From contig JAECYW010000037.1 of assembly GCA_023014335.1 (NCBI GenBank), positions 1 to 64,000 on the forward strand: a stretch of 64,000 bases of DNA, written 5' to 3'. How positions within the stretch are numbered: position 1 is the first letter of the stretch; the number at the start of each line of letters is the position of its first letter. This DNA is from Galerina marginata. Taxonomy: Eukaryota; Basidiomycota; Agaricomycetes; Agaricales; Galerinaceae. The translations under genes and the position numbers were made by a program. Of the stretch, positions 24,033 through 35,703 are shown piece by piece. Below the pieces are notes generated by a model, which was not told the DNA's origin, ran no database searches, and saw nothing but the letters and a program-made list of their open reading frames with translations.

Positions 24033-24930
24033 ATTTTAGACCCATGCTATTTCCAAGCGGCATCGTGGATTCTGGTCTTCTTCCCATGTTACTTGGGACT
24101 CACAGCTATATTCGAGTCGCTCGGAATGACTCGAGAGATATCGCAAAAGTTTGATATTTTGAGAGGACGGTCCTTGTGATCGATTTACAGCTGCATGCAA
24201 AACCCTAGACACCTTTTCAAATTCCTCACACTGCGCCCGTATTTTTACAAACAATCTGATTTTGGTCAGCCCGATGGTTCGTGCTTGCGACGAAGTCTTC
24301 CTTTAGCAAATGTGCCAGGTATGTGGAGTAATCACTCCAATATGGGGCCATCTCGGGCTCGTCTAAGGGTCCTTAGTGCAGTAATACCCCATCGTGCGTC
24401 ATTATGTAAAACCTCTCTGTGCACTCTGGCGCGTTAAGGTTGCCAAACGTGGTTTTTTGCACAAACAGCGGCGGACGAAGTAAAAAATCGAAAAGTATCT
24501 ACGGTTTTGCATGTAGCAGTCAGCTTACTGCACATTATTCCTCAAATAAAACTCTAATCAGCGTATTCCAGTAAACCAACAGGCGACAGACGATTGCAAG
24601 TGGCGTGAGGAAGTCACGAACGGAGCCAGAGGGTGGCTCCGGAGGACCTGGCATAATATTGACCGGCACCTGCCAGTGGTTAGCCTTCGCCGCTCCTACT
24701 CAAATTGATAATATCAGACGGCGGCAGGCATAAACATGAACGATTTCGTTACTTTCTGCTACCTCGTTGTGGTCTCCGCCGACGGAACTGGTGGGTGAAT
24801 TAATCAAATCGGTCATCTGTCAAAGAGAAGATATAACCATCAGTCTGCAGTCTAATGGCGATATAAGTACGCACTTATTTTTGATTATGACTGGGGAGGT
24901 GCGTAGACGACGGCGTTTACTGTTCGTTGC

Positions 24931-25017
24931 TGAGGCGCACTAAATCTTAAATCCCAGTTTCTCTTTGAGAGGGATGAGGCGCACTAAACCTTAAGGCCCA
25001 GTTTCTCTTTTGGGAAG
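24931..25017. repeat. Two-copy tandem repeat, 44-bp period
   Basis: Copies start TGAGGCGCACTAAA at 24931 and 24975 and both contain CCCAGTTTCTCTTT. The segment CTTAA..CCCAG resembles the reverse complement of the dispersed TTTAAGG repeat. Confidence 0.6.
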
Positions 25018-25052
25018 AAAAGACTATGGGAACATGGAAGTCAAGTATCAAA

Positions 25053-25247
25053 CCCAGAAGGGCAGGAGGTGGTTTAAGGTTATGCCAGATGTGCCAACGA
25101 TTGACAGCTTGATGGAAGAATGAAGACGACGAGAACGGGAATCTCAGATCTCAAAGAGAAGCAGTAGCTTAACGTTACGCTCAGAATTACGCAGCCATGC
25201 GAAAATAACATTCCAAATGCAGAAGGAGCAGCTTTAAGGTTTACGCC
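25053..25247 (+). repeat. Two further copies of the dispersed TTTAAGGTTTACGCC repeat
   Basis: 25053-25086 has CCCAGAAGGG, a purine-rich middle and GGTTTAAGGTTATGCC. 25211-25247 has TTCCAAATGCAGAAGG and CTTTAAGGTTTACGCC. Same orientation as the copies at 14.7-15.1 kb. Confidence 0.5.
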
Positions 25248-26109
25248 CACAGGTAGCTTTATAATTAGGACTCGGCCAAAATTTGCGATATATCTCGCTT
25301 GGCTTGAGAAGGCCTTGACAGGTCTATTACGGTCCGCATCTGCGCTGCTTCGAAGCCGTCACATGTATTACACTCCTTGCTTTTTTTCCAGAATCACAGA
25401 CAACTACTGGCGGTGCGGGCCAACGCTGCGCGCGGCATGTACGAGACCCTTTTTTTGAGAACTAGACCGGCTGTGCCCTTCCCATTTTTTTTGAATCAGT
25501 GGGGTATGTTATGATCTTGGCTGTGAGATGATAACTGGCGGCTGGGAACGTGAAAATCCCAAAATGGTAACGTTACACCAGAGGCAAAGCCCGGGGCATA
25601 TGAGTTCATGTGCCAGCTGTCTTAAGCTTGTTAAACGTGTCTTCCTGGGTCATTTTTATTTCTTCGGAGAGTGGTTTGCACGCTCCGCGAAATCCGTGAC
25701 CTTTGTATTCCTGGCAATTCTCGCCTCGTGTAGACAATGAGGTTTGATGCGGATCTATTCCAAGTCGCAATTAAATCCTTGACCATCATCCCATCTCAAG
25801 GCGACCGCTTGGATTTGCTAGGCCCGAGGTCCTGAAAGAATATAGGTAATTACAACGAAAAAAAATCTAACTAACAGATTTCTTAATTGGCTCACTTAAT
25901 CACGACGACAGCCTTTGCGATGACGCATGTCCTTGGAAGACGCGTGTATTTCCTCGAGGGAAATTCGGAGCCAAATTTGTCGATCTACTAATACTATTGA
26001 TCTACTTTCGAAGTGTGTAAGCTTACAAGGTACATTTCGTGTGCATGAAGTGCCTTAAAGTTGGGTTTGCCTCCGGTGTTATCACTCTGAAGGCTTGAAC
26101 CACAGCCCA

Positions 26110-26257
26110 AGAGGTGTCAGATCCACCGATCCCGACCGTCTGTTGATACCGCCGATAAGCCGCACTGACCGGTGCCGTGCGAGATTTCCTAATTTAGGGG
26201 GAAAGAGGCCCCCAACAGATGTAAACAATGGTCGAGATCGGTGGATCTGACACCTCT
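26110..26257. mobile_element. 148-bp TIR element, same family as the element at 49.6 kb
   Basis: Terminal inverted repeats of 30 bp (two mismatches) start AGAGGTGTCAGATCCACCGA and end with the exact inverse. The interior has no coding capacity. The same TIRs bound a larger element at 49645-50200. No clear target-site duplication was seen. Confidence 0.75.
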
Positions 26258-28202
26258 TGCACCATTATCATATCCCTTCATCCCGGCCCAACCATTTTCC
26301 TCCCGCACTCTTCTGGTTCCTTCCCTCAACGTTGCTCAAGCCATCGTGCAGTTACATACCCCCCAATGGACCCTCAGACGGTAGGAAATGTCGTTGCTTT
26401 TTAACTTCTCACTCCTCTACCTTTGGCAAGGAAGGGAACTGCTGCACGGAGGTCCAATCCATTTGTAACAGCAGCCTCGACTGCTTCCAGTAGTCGCAAT
26501 TAAGCAGCTCCGCCCTCGCCTTCAATGCTGATGGCAGTTCATGCCACAGCTGGAGGGAGGGAGTAGGTATGGTCCATCAAACCATAGGGCATTTACGAAA
26601 GCTAAACTTAGATGCTTTGTGCAGGACGTCCTTGCTGCTTTTGTCATTCCATTTCACACTGCCGTTCACAGGCCGCCTTAGCTACCACCACGGCACATGC
26701 ATGGATACTTCTTTGCAAGTGTACCATGTTTGTACGTCCGGTCACTCGCAAGTTACCAGGTCGCGATGGTGCCGCGGCTTTCGTCCTTCCACAGCCATAC
26801 AAACCATCCAGTATGTTTTTCCCCCCTTTCCTTTCAACCTGCTTAAAAACATATTAGGCCAACATGAGGGCTTCATCATGGTTGTGCTCTCGCTACTTCC
26901 GTCGTTTAACCGCGTTGCACCCGCTTTTCTGAAATCCTCGCCGCTGAGCAGTGAGGCGGCTGTGACCGCCGACCGCCTCAACTGCCCATGCGTGGATGGA
27001 ATATTTTCCTTTGTGTGGCACTGACTGCTGGGCACACGCATACGAGCTTTCAGAGCCTCTTGAGTCCATAGCTTTGGATGCGCGCCTCCTACTGTGAGGT
27101 GGCGGACGGTGTGGCTGGTCGCTACTGCTCTAATTTCCAAACAGTGACAACGTGACGGAATGGAGTGGGTGTTGGTTGGCGTACAGGCGTCGGCGGAGTT
27201 CGGTGTGTTGTTTCATGCAGTGGTTGGTAGTGAGCACTACATACAATTTTCTTCTGGATCCCCAGTCGGGCTTTCTGGGCGAGAAAAGGATTGAAGGCAA
27301 CGGCATTTAGTGACTGGTTTGGGCGTGATATTGTTGAGTAAATAGGATATGACAGAAGCAAAGTGTATTATGGCTGGTCATCGCAAGGCTGCAATGTCAG
27401 CACTTCTCACGCTCGGCTCAGCTGAACGAACGAGTTCACATTCTCATTGCACCACTGCCTGAGGCCAAGAATTGGCGGTCTAGCTATAGGTGTGGCCTCC
27501 ACGAAAAGGATTAATTAATTAATCGCAGAGAGAGAGAGAGGGAATGGAGAAATTAATATACTCCCTCCCAGATTCAATGTAGTCTTTTGAGAAATTTAAA
27601 TTTTGAACCTCGTAGATAGCGAGTTGGAATAGAGCAAAAAGATAGAATTTTCCGGCGCCTGCGGCGCAATATCCGGGCGCCAAAAGGCCCCGCGGAAAAC
27701 TCATCTACGTGCGCTTATGCTAAACAGCCGCGCCAGTGAGATAAAATTTTAGCATAGAATACTATAACCTGACCAGATCTCTTATAATACGCGTGTTCTG
27801 GTATTTAATCTCCAAATCAGTCCAGGATCAGTGGGTTCCAAGCCTAAAAATGGTAGGAAACAGTGTTTTGCACCGATTTCTAGACAGAATTTCGCACTGT
27901 TCATAAATTTGAATCGGCCAATGCGCTTCTATATTTGTTAGTTTTAATTTACTCAAGTTTATGGAAGGAAGTGGCATATTCATCCTTAAAAGGTCACTTT
28001 ACTAACCTGATCCACCAGTGAAACTGTTGGAACAATTCATTTTCAACATGACATTAGATGTACATAATGTAAAAGCTATTCAGACTTGTATTTAAATAGT
28101 TATAGAGCATATCTGAATTTTTTCAGCTTGATCCAAGATATGTGGAAGGCGGCAGAGCCTCGTCGAGGTGCTCTCTGTGCCAAATTTCGGCTTCCTAAAG
28201 AA

Positions 28203-28268
28203 GTAAGTCGTGTTCGCTAATGTGGTAAGTCGTGTGAACAAATGTAGTAAGTCAATTCAAACTCAGTT
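28203..28268. repeat. Three-copy 22-bp tandem repeat
   Basis: GTAAGTCGTGT-type units start at 28203, 28225 and 28247, exactly 22 bp apart. Each unit begins with a sequence identical to a fungal 5' splice site. Confidence 0.5.
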
Positions 28269-29193
28269 ACCTCTGAGGCAGGCCTCACCTATAGTTAGAC
28301 CGCCCAAGAATTTGCATCCTTGCATCCGCGCGTCCGCTCCTCCTTAGCCGTCTGTCGCCAATCTGCCTCCGAGGATGGGTCTTGAAGCTCACCCCAGGCA
28401 AGCTTCAACCCCTACAACCCACCCCACCGACTCTCTACCCCTCATTTTGCCCCTCATTTTGTGAACGCGACGCGAATACCTCGCAAGGAATTCGCTCGCC
28501 GCCGGCTACTCCTTCTTCAAACTCTGGCCTCGCCGCCAACCAACACCTGACGCCCCAGATAGCCGTTAATGAGCCCGCCGCCACACACTAGGCAACAGGC
28601 TGCACGCGCGTTCAACTTCAGTCCTCAGACGGCCTTCTGCGAGCACGCACGCAGTAGCTAGGGCGGCGCACCGGACAGCCGTGGGCCACTACTACACCAA
28701 GGCAGGCCAACTCGCCTTTTAGGACCTCGGCTTGGCCATCAACTCCCCGCCGGCGCCATCAACCCCTACCCTTCGAGCCCAGCCCACCGCCCAATGCCCG
28801 GACCACGGCCGGCGAAGGGCACTCCGTCACTCGGCAGAGCTCTAAGCTCCCGCTTCGGATGGGTTAACGGGCCTCAGAAAGTTGTGGGGCCCAAGGCGCA
28901 GGAGGAGAAGGCGGCAGCTCTTAAGAAACTGCCCAAACGGATGGAGCAAGGTCTTTGTAGCCGGCTAAGGTTTACGCTTAGACTATAGGCAAATGACGCG
29001 GCCTTCTTTGACTACGATACCCCCAAGCTTGAGCGCTGGAAGAAGCGTACTTACTATTACAGACGTGGTTTATTTTAAGGGCGCGAGTCTACTACACCGC
29101 CAAATGTATGAAACGGAACCGTCACGTTTTACTAAAGTTTCATAGTTGACGCCTTTACATAAATTCGCCTGAGAGAGATATGAAACCAGCTTT

Positions 29194-29441
29194 GTCACAG
29201 CTGAAATATTTCATGATAGCTCAGCTGATTGGCAGATGTGCCTACAGGGCATTCAGGCGGTCGTAAATCCATCCACCAGGTTTTGTTTCAGCTGGTTAGC
29301 ATGTGCTCAAATGTGATCTTCTTATAGCTGCACATTGACTCTGAAGGTCACGGTATTGTTCCACCTATCTGTTAAAGAAAGGGCTGGCCCTGTCGCAGCT
29401 GAAATCTCAGATGTGGGTTCAGCTGGCAGGCAGATGTTCAC
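29194..29441. repeat. Duplicated CAGCTG-rich block of about 50 bp
   Basis: 29194-29244 and 29391-29441 align as TGTC.CAGCTGAAAT, then TTCAGCTG or CTCAGCTG, then GGCAGATGT. Further CAGCTG sites lie between and after them (about eight in 350 bp). Confidence 0.4.
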
Positions 29442-29737
29442 AGTGACAATACTGAGCTGAAGTTATCAATTTATTTCAGCTGATTGGCACAGACTCAGAC
29501 ATATAATTTCCGCATAAAGAAAACACGTATATTTCAGTGTTTCTCTAGGAAATAGAAGCTCTAAATACAAACAAAAAAATAACACTAGTTTATGTTACAC
29601 AAACAGAAAGGACGCGATGACCGCGTACGAACCAGTACAAATGACGATCAAAAAAAGGCCGGCGGCGTATGGAACAAGGGTGAGTGGGTGCGTGTCGGTC
29701 GATATTACAGTCGATGAAAACTATTTCTGAACCTCAG

Positions 29738-31570
29738 CTACCAGTTGATGGCCGTCCACTGGCGCAGACCTTGGGTAGGAGTCCGGCCCAGGCTCCCTTG
29801 CTCCGTCCGAATATAAACGGAGCTCTTATCCTCGTCTGCAGAAGCCACTGCCAAATCCGAAATTCCCTGTAAAGGTGCTGGAGTACCCAGCTCAGTGAGT
29901 ATTCGTCCAGATAACATTTCTGTCGCTAGATGGCAAAGGCCATAAACAAGGATGCAAAGTAAAACGATCCTTGCAGTGGAGTAGTCAGGTATCTTTGGTG
30001 GAGGGTGGTTTTGGTTTTTTTGCGAGCCAGACTGAAACCTTCGTAATCAGAGCTTAGAAAGTGAGGATAGATACGAAAGGTTTACCGTCCAAACGCTTAT
30101 TCTGCTAGGCTTTCCTTCGGCACAGGACACCGCAACGGCGACGTCACGTTTGGAATCATCCGTAATTGACTATGGAGCCAAAGGTTTAGTTGTGACCAAT
30201 GACTGAAGGGATTAAGGCAAACAAACATGTATTGCTTGAACCACGTCGGAACTACCTCCTGCATGAATACCAGAGAAGTCAATGATAGCCACAAGCAGTT
30301 GAGCAGCTCAAGTCACCTTTGATAAGTATTCGTCCTCTCTGAGAAGCGTCGTTGGTGCGGTAAACGTTAACACAGCCCTTGGTTAAGGAGGAAGATAAGA
30401 CGTATGAACCGCTCCGTAGTGCCGAAATTGCTTGAGAACAGCACCCATCGACTTCAAATCTAGTCGACGCAATGTTGTTGAAATTTGCAGTGTCATAGAT
30501 GTCAAGGCCATCCTTGAGGTTAAAAATAAGAATACGCCCTTCATCTAGGACCACAGCATTTCCTCTGGTGGTGATCTAAGAATTATTGGTAAAGGGGAGA
30601 CAGGAAGCAAACAACTAACAGCTGTCTGTCATCGAAAGCTCCAGCTTCCTGACCCAAAACCTGTCGGTCGGTAAAGCCCCAAGTGGAAAGGCAGAACGTC
30701 CGGCTACAAAAAAAATCAATGGTGTGTCGTAATTTCGGTTTTGGAACGCACACCGTCATATTCTGCAAATATCCGACAAACAAGCTTTGGCCATCCTTTC
30801 CAAAGGCCACAAAACGCGGTTCATCATACGCAGTTGGACTTGAGCCCATGGGTCGAGGATTAAGCGTGCCTAGTAGCCGTCAATCGAGTGATCATATCCG
30901 AAGGAGGACTGCAAATACCATCTTCTGCAATATTCCACAGCCGGATGCTATTGACGCCTTGCCCGACGGTCGCAACACATCGGGACTTAGCATCGTAGTC
31001 AATGCTTTGAACGGCCACCTGTGAAGCTCCATCTCCGTGAGCCTTAGCGTGGCAAACTTCGAACAAACGTCGCTAACACCCAAACTTAACCCAGGGAATT
31101 ATAAGAAAATCTGGTATACTCACCGCGTCATTTGCCAGGCTGTAAACAACTAGATAGCCGCGCATGGTTCCGACCACCAAAATGTCTGCGCTTATCCAAG
31201 ACAGATCCGAAACGCCCCCGAAATCCGGGGAGAGAACGCGAAATTGTTGAGGAAGCTCCGACTTGGAATGGATATCAAAGAGTAAGAGCGTTCCACCCTC
31301 GTCTGCAGAGGTGTTTGATCATAGTCAGGACAAGCAACAACAAACAGCATGAATTCACTGGCTTGCTGTAATGAAATGTGTTCCGCTCCCAGGTTGAAGC
31401 TTAATCAACGACAAATTATAGTATCTAGTCTTGTAGACGCGATATGGAACCAGGCCAAGTTCCTGGAGATAATTGTCAGATACGCCTTTGGAGATCGGAG
31501 GGGTCTCACGTTCCAGGCCCAAAACCGAAAGACTGAGAAAAGTAGACCCATCTGGGAGTAACGTCGCCAA
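29738..31570 (-). CDS. WD40 beta-propeller protein with a membrane segment near the C-terminus (copy A)
   Basis: The 3' exons are clear: 29738-30031, 30086-30169, 30227-30258, and one from 30317 to about 30564. Earlier exons lie up to 31570. Blade motifs include GGTLLLFDI, ILVVGTMRGYLVVYSL, CVATVGQGVNSIRLWNI, FVAFGKDGQSLFVGYL, GRILIFNLKDGLDIYD and SRISVWT. After the last blade comes a Pro-rich linker, one hydrophobic helix ARIVLLCILVYGLCHLATEM and a soluble tail ending RQWTAINW. The order of motifs matches the plus-strand protein at 35.7 kb, so they are paralogues. The 5' end is uncertain: between about 31300 and 31370 I could not find a splice that keeps frame, so the gene may carry a frameshift there or have an unusual intron. 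No ATG was found at the 31570 limit. Confidence 0.6.
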
Positions 31571-31709
31571 ACAGAATGGAAGAGTGGGTGAAAAGGGCGA
31601 TGGAAGAGTGGAAAGAGCGAGTGGAAACGGAACGACTATTCCCCCGAGAAATATACTCCGGCTTGAGTGCTATGTCCTACACTTTGGGAAGCCCGGTTAC
31701 TCCGTTGAA

Positions 31710-31888
31710 GATCCCCGTTCATTCCTCTAAATCACCGCTCATTCAGATCCGTTCATTCTGCCAGAGATCCTTGTTCATTCTGCTAGAGATTCCTGCTCAT
31801 TGCGGCGATCCCCGCGCATTCTGCCAGATCCTATTCATTCACTAGATCGACGTTCACTTTTCCAGATCTCCGTTCATTTTTCAGATCT
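31710..31888. repeat. Minisatellite, about nine diverged units of about 20 bp, each starting GATC or GATT
   Basis: Units follow the pattern GATCCxxGTTCATTCTGCCA with substitutions and small length changes. Most units begin at a GATC or a one-base variant of it, and GATC recurs at roughly regular 18-22 bp spacing. Confidence 0.6.
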
Positions 31889-31998
31889 AACTGATGGCAA
31901 TGGTTGATTCCGAGAAAGGCATTTAGAGCAGAAAGACAGTAGCCGTTAACAGCACTGACAGTGACGTGAGGACGAAAGTTTGAACTTTGGGCCGCCGC

Positions 31999-32060
31999 TT
32001 GGTGCTTGCGCAAGAAGTTTCAGAATTGCGGCATTCTGAAACTTCTTGCGCAAGCACCAA
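31999..32060. repeat. Perfect 28-bp inverted repeat with a 6-base loop
   Basis: Left arm 31999-32026 (starts TTGGTGCTTGCGCAAG), loop 32027-32032 (TGCGGC), right arm 32033-32060. The right arm is the exact reverse complement of the left over all 28 bases. The palindrome was confirmed by direct base-by-base comparison. Confidence 0.9.
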
Positions 32061-32550
32061 TATCCGTAAGGTCTGGGGGTGCAAAATTCCCTTTATACCA
32101 GCTCGACGACAACCCAGACGAAGTACGAAAACAAGAAGGTCATGGATTGTAAATCAATAATAAGTACAGTAGCGCCGATGAACGACAACGCCACATGGAA
32201 AGGGCGAGTCACGTGCTTGCGGGCGTCTATTCGAGTCAGAGAGGGCAAACAGGGCAAACATAGTAAAACTGGAACGTCCCTTGAGAAAACCGACGCGTTT
32301 CATACCACCGTACGTCTCTGTTTGGTAATCTTGTTCGTTGCGAAGCCCTCTGTTGTGTGCAGCTCGCGGAGAGGAGAGTGTAAAACTCCGCCCTAGTGAT
32401 GTTTGTGCGGAGAGAACTCCCAAAATGGTGAGGTGCCAGTATTTCGAATAGCAACTCGTTTAAGAGCTGGTTGTCCGACCCTAAACTCCTTAAAGTTTCA
32501 CGTAATAAGAAAGTTGCGATTAAGTAGGGTTATCCTATGTAAATATTACA

Positions 32551-33459
32551 CTAGGAGATTGAAGAACTGAGTAGACTTTTGACGATGAGTTCCTTTCCTG
32601 AACTGCTAACGAGTGCTTCCGTCAAATATTTTCCCCAACTTCGAATGAATACCATTGGTATTAGGAGTACTTCTTCTGTGGATATGTCGAAGTTGTTAAC
32701 TTCATTTATCCTCCTTCCAAGGTCCCTTATAATTCCAGCGAGTAGTAACGTGGGGTCGAACAGGAACTTTTCCTGACTCTCCTGACCCAGCCCACTGACA
32801 GTTTTGTTGTACCAAGCTTCCAAAGTTGATGATTGGATGGCATCTCCAGGAACCTGCTTCTGCCTCTCCAAATAGGACAAAAAATTGGCGATCGCCTCAA
32901 GAGCGTAGGCTGTGAATGACAATGATTTGGCCTCATCTTGAACGGCGCAATACTCTTTCCCCCAATGTCGAAGGAAAAGAAGACAGGGTGTCGGGTTAAT
33001 GTACAGTAGTTCTAGGGCAATGTTGTTCGGTGGTTCACAATTCATAAAGGCCTCATTGCCCTGTCCCAGATCAATTATTCGAGAAGGGCTCGATGCATTT
33101 AATCTGCAATTCGTTTACTTGTTGTTCTCGAGTAAATAGCTATGACATACGCTGGACCAATAGAATATATACCCCTCCCAGGCCAGATTAAATAAACAAA
33201 CGTTTCGATAAGGTCTGGAGAGGCAGAAATGCAATACATAAGCAGCACCACAACCCCCAGCATATGGAAGCGTACCGGGGCCAAGCCAGACGCATATCTG
33301 ATACCCCTGGTGTTCGGGAGGATTCTCGGGCAGATCGAGGTCGCTGAGGCAGAAGTGCTGTCCAAGTAACCGAAATGTAGCAGTCTGCGGATGGGAAACG
33401 ACGATGTATCCGAGCCCAGGCTGTGATGTAGGTGAAGATCCGAAGGTATGGGGAGTCAT
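32551..33459 (-). CDS. Intact three-exon gene of unknown function
   Basis: Exon 1 from the ATG at 33459 to a GTACGC donor near 33276, a short exon at about 33150-33214 and a last exon 32551-33103; all close in frame, giving about 266 residues. The N-terminus is a compact, aromatic-rich part (GLGYIVVSHPQTATFRLLGQ, then HQGYQICVWLGP). The rest is mostly helical (EAIANFLSYLERQK, PTLLLAGIIRDLGRRI, SWGKYLTEALVSSSGKELI). No membrane span, signal peptide or catalytic motif was recognised. It sits head-to-head with the 34-kb gene at the centre of the inverted dynamin/WD40 arrangement. Confidence 0.65.
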
Positions 33460-33973
33460 TATCTCAGCCGAGGCAGCAGAAGCGAGTTCCTATATAGGAA
33501 CTTAAAACGTATTTAGGCTGCGCGTCCGCCCTGGATGTGCTATCCCCGCCCACTCCCGTTCATCCTCCCGAACAAGGACCGCTTTCCTGGGCTCGGTGTT
33601 AACCCGAGTTCAGAAGTTGTCAAGCGAGGGCATCCACAAACATGGCCCCAGGACGTTGGGTGAGGCGATACCTTCTTCACTTCTCTATCTATCTGAAGGG
33701 GTTTTCTATGCTGTCAGGCGTCGCCTGCGTTTCCCTTGAAAAGAGCCCCTCAAGCCCTAACCCAAGAGGCGACATCTTCTCGGATTCCGCATGCCCCAGT
33801 TCCAAGCAACGGCAACGACGGTCAACCTCCGGCAGTATGTTCGGCTCTTTATATATCAAGTCCACATTCGTTGACTTTATAAATATCGAAGCCCCAAGAA
33901 CCGTCTGTACCACAAACCCATCAACAACCGCCAGCTTCTCCCCCACGCGAACGGGAAAGACAACTTAACTCCC

Positions 33974-35409
33974 ATGGCACTTCGAACTCTGGGTCAGGCA
34001 GCTTCCATTTATCCCTACCATAAGCTGATTCATATTTCCAGCGGCGATCCTTATGATGCCGACTTAGAAGGAGACCGTGAACCTGGAGAAGACCCTAGGA
34101 TTCGCGCGCATGCACCGCCAAAGAGAACTGCAAAGTCGCAGGAGCAAAAGCTTGTACATGTGCGTGTCTAGTGTCAAAAAGTGAACGCCTTTTACTCACT
34201 CCTGACCAAGTCCATGATTAGAAGTTTTTTAGTTCATAAGAAGCTTATCGATGACTCCTCAGAGTCGGACGATAACGCCGTAAGCGCTCGTAGTCAGGCC
34301 TCTCCTTCCCTACCCTCTCTCCCCCCAAGCCCCGACCCTATGGCCGTTAAAGAGTATCTGTCTTTTCACAATACTGGGCCGTCCAGCGAGCTTCCACTCC
34401 TGCTGTGGGCAGAACCAATGAGCCACCCTTGGAACGCGCGGCTTGTGCAGCTTCTTTCTTCCGAGTTTATTGAATACGCGAAGGATAAGCAGTTAATCAA
34501 GTTAGTTCAACTTCTAGGTGATGACATTAAAACGCCCACCCTCATCAACAAGCGACTCGAAAGTGTCGCCGACATCTCCAAGCTCATTCACGACAAACTT
34601 TCAGGCCATCGCTCCCAATGTTTGGCGGTTCTCAGAAAGGTCGAGAAGATGAAAACCCGGGCCATGACCACAAATGAAATCCTGGCCGATCTCAACACAT
34701 CAAAGCGGGGCAGGAAGGATCACCTGCGGCGGAGCGAACGCAGAAAGCTTGTAACTAACTTTTGTGCCTCTTGACCTTCTCCTGATTGAAAAATATTTTG
34801 TTTTAGCTATATTGTCGGCGCCATGAAATCCTCGATGAGGCACTTTTAAAGCCAACCATTTTCGCTGACCCTGACGCAGCTCGCCTCTGGGAGCAAATCA
34901 GACAGTTCTTCTCCACCTTCGTCCATGAGGATATGTCATCGGATGAAACCGAGACAGAGAAAACTTACCTCACCCCAAAGACCACCCGGCGAGTAAGGCG
35001 GCATTGGATACATGATGATGTTACTCAGGTCAGCACATTGCCACACATTTCCAGTACTTTTTTAAATTTCAACTTCACAAGGTCTTCCACTTCATCGATA
35101 GCCACTATACGCCATTTACGACGTCTGGTTCCCTCAAGCGGGGCAGCCCTCCCCTCGTTCGGCTCTTAGAATCCTGCAAAGTCAACACGAAATGCACCCC
35201 AAGGGCCAAGCTGGCGAGAAACATTTACAGCGACGATATATCACCAGAGACTTTGGAGTTTCTGCTACCTCAACCTACCATACCTATACCAAAGGTTCCT
35301 AAGGTGCGTCTTTCTGCCCAACAACTATTTCTTCTATAACAGTTAGCAGGTCGCCACAGCGACAGCCGGTCATGGAATGGTCGACAACACCACGATGGAT
35401 ACAAACTGA
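33974..35409 (+). CDS. Member of an abundant Agaricomycete family of unknown function (MSSDE-type)
   Basis: Five exons close in frame (33974-34159, 34241-34750, 34807-35028, 35082-35303, 35350-35409), about 399 residues. The first half is low-complexity (Ser/Asp, then Ser/Pro), followed by a helical region. The diagnostic part is in exon 3: a stretch ending in HEDMSSDETETEK, then basic RRVRRHWIHDDV, and exon 4 with VFHFIDSHY and a basic Cys-containing stretch ending PQPTIPIPKVPK. I recall many mushroom proteins with GMSSDES followed by a basic segment and FHYID; their function is unknown and they often occur near transposons. The start could lie further upstream; an open frame from 33642 is not clearly joined. 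Confidence 0.6.
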
Positions 35410-35703
35410 TGTTGATCTCACTACGCGCAAAAGGCACGCCATGAGGGTACTGAGGTGAAACTCAGGGCGGCGCAGCGGACCCTCTAGAAACTGAAGAATC
35501 TTAACGGTGAACGTGTAATTCTATCGATCAGATTGGTTGTTCCTAAATAGAAAGTTGGATTTAAAGTTTAACTCGGAGTAAAAATCCAAATTAAGCAGGC
35601 TGGATTTAAAGTTTGACCGGCTGGTACACGAATATATGAAGAATGCATCCATACCGATTCGGAATTGGGATTGGCTTCATCCGTCTTTTTCGCTTCAGCT
35701 GTT

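Larger units (their letters stand above)
24033..29737. other. 5.7-kb region without a supported gene, repeat-rich
   Basis: Several open frames of 150-450 bp overlap on opposite strands (26569-27024 plus, 26742-27140 minus, 28794-28988 plus) and show no domain. The stretch holds tandem and dispersed short repeats (24931-25017, 25053-25247, 28203-28254, 29194-29441) and a TIR element at 26110-26257. GC content rises sharply at 28.3-29.0 kb compared with the neighbouring AT-rich 27.7-28.2 kb. Confidence 0.4.
31571..32550. other. Intergenic region with a minisatellite and a perfect hairpin
   Basis: Contains the GATC-phased repeat at 31710-31888 and the palindrome at 31999-32060 (separate entries). 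Open frames at 32079-32396 (plus) and 32154-32454 (minus) overlap and show no domain. Confidence 0.4.
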
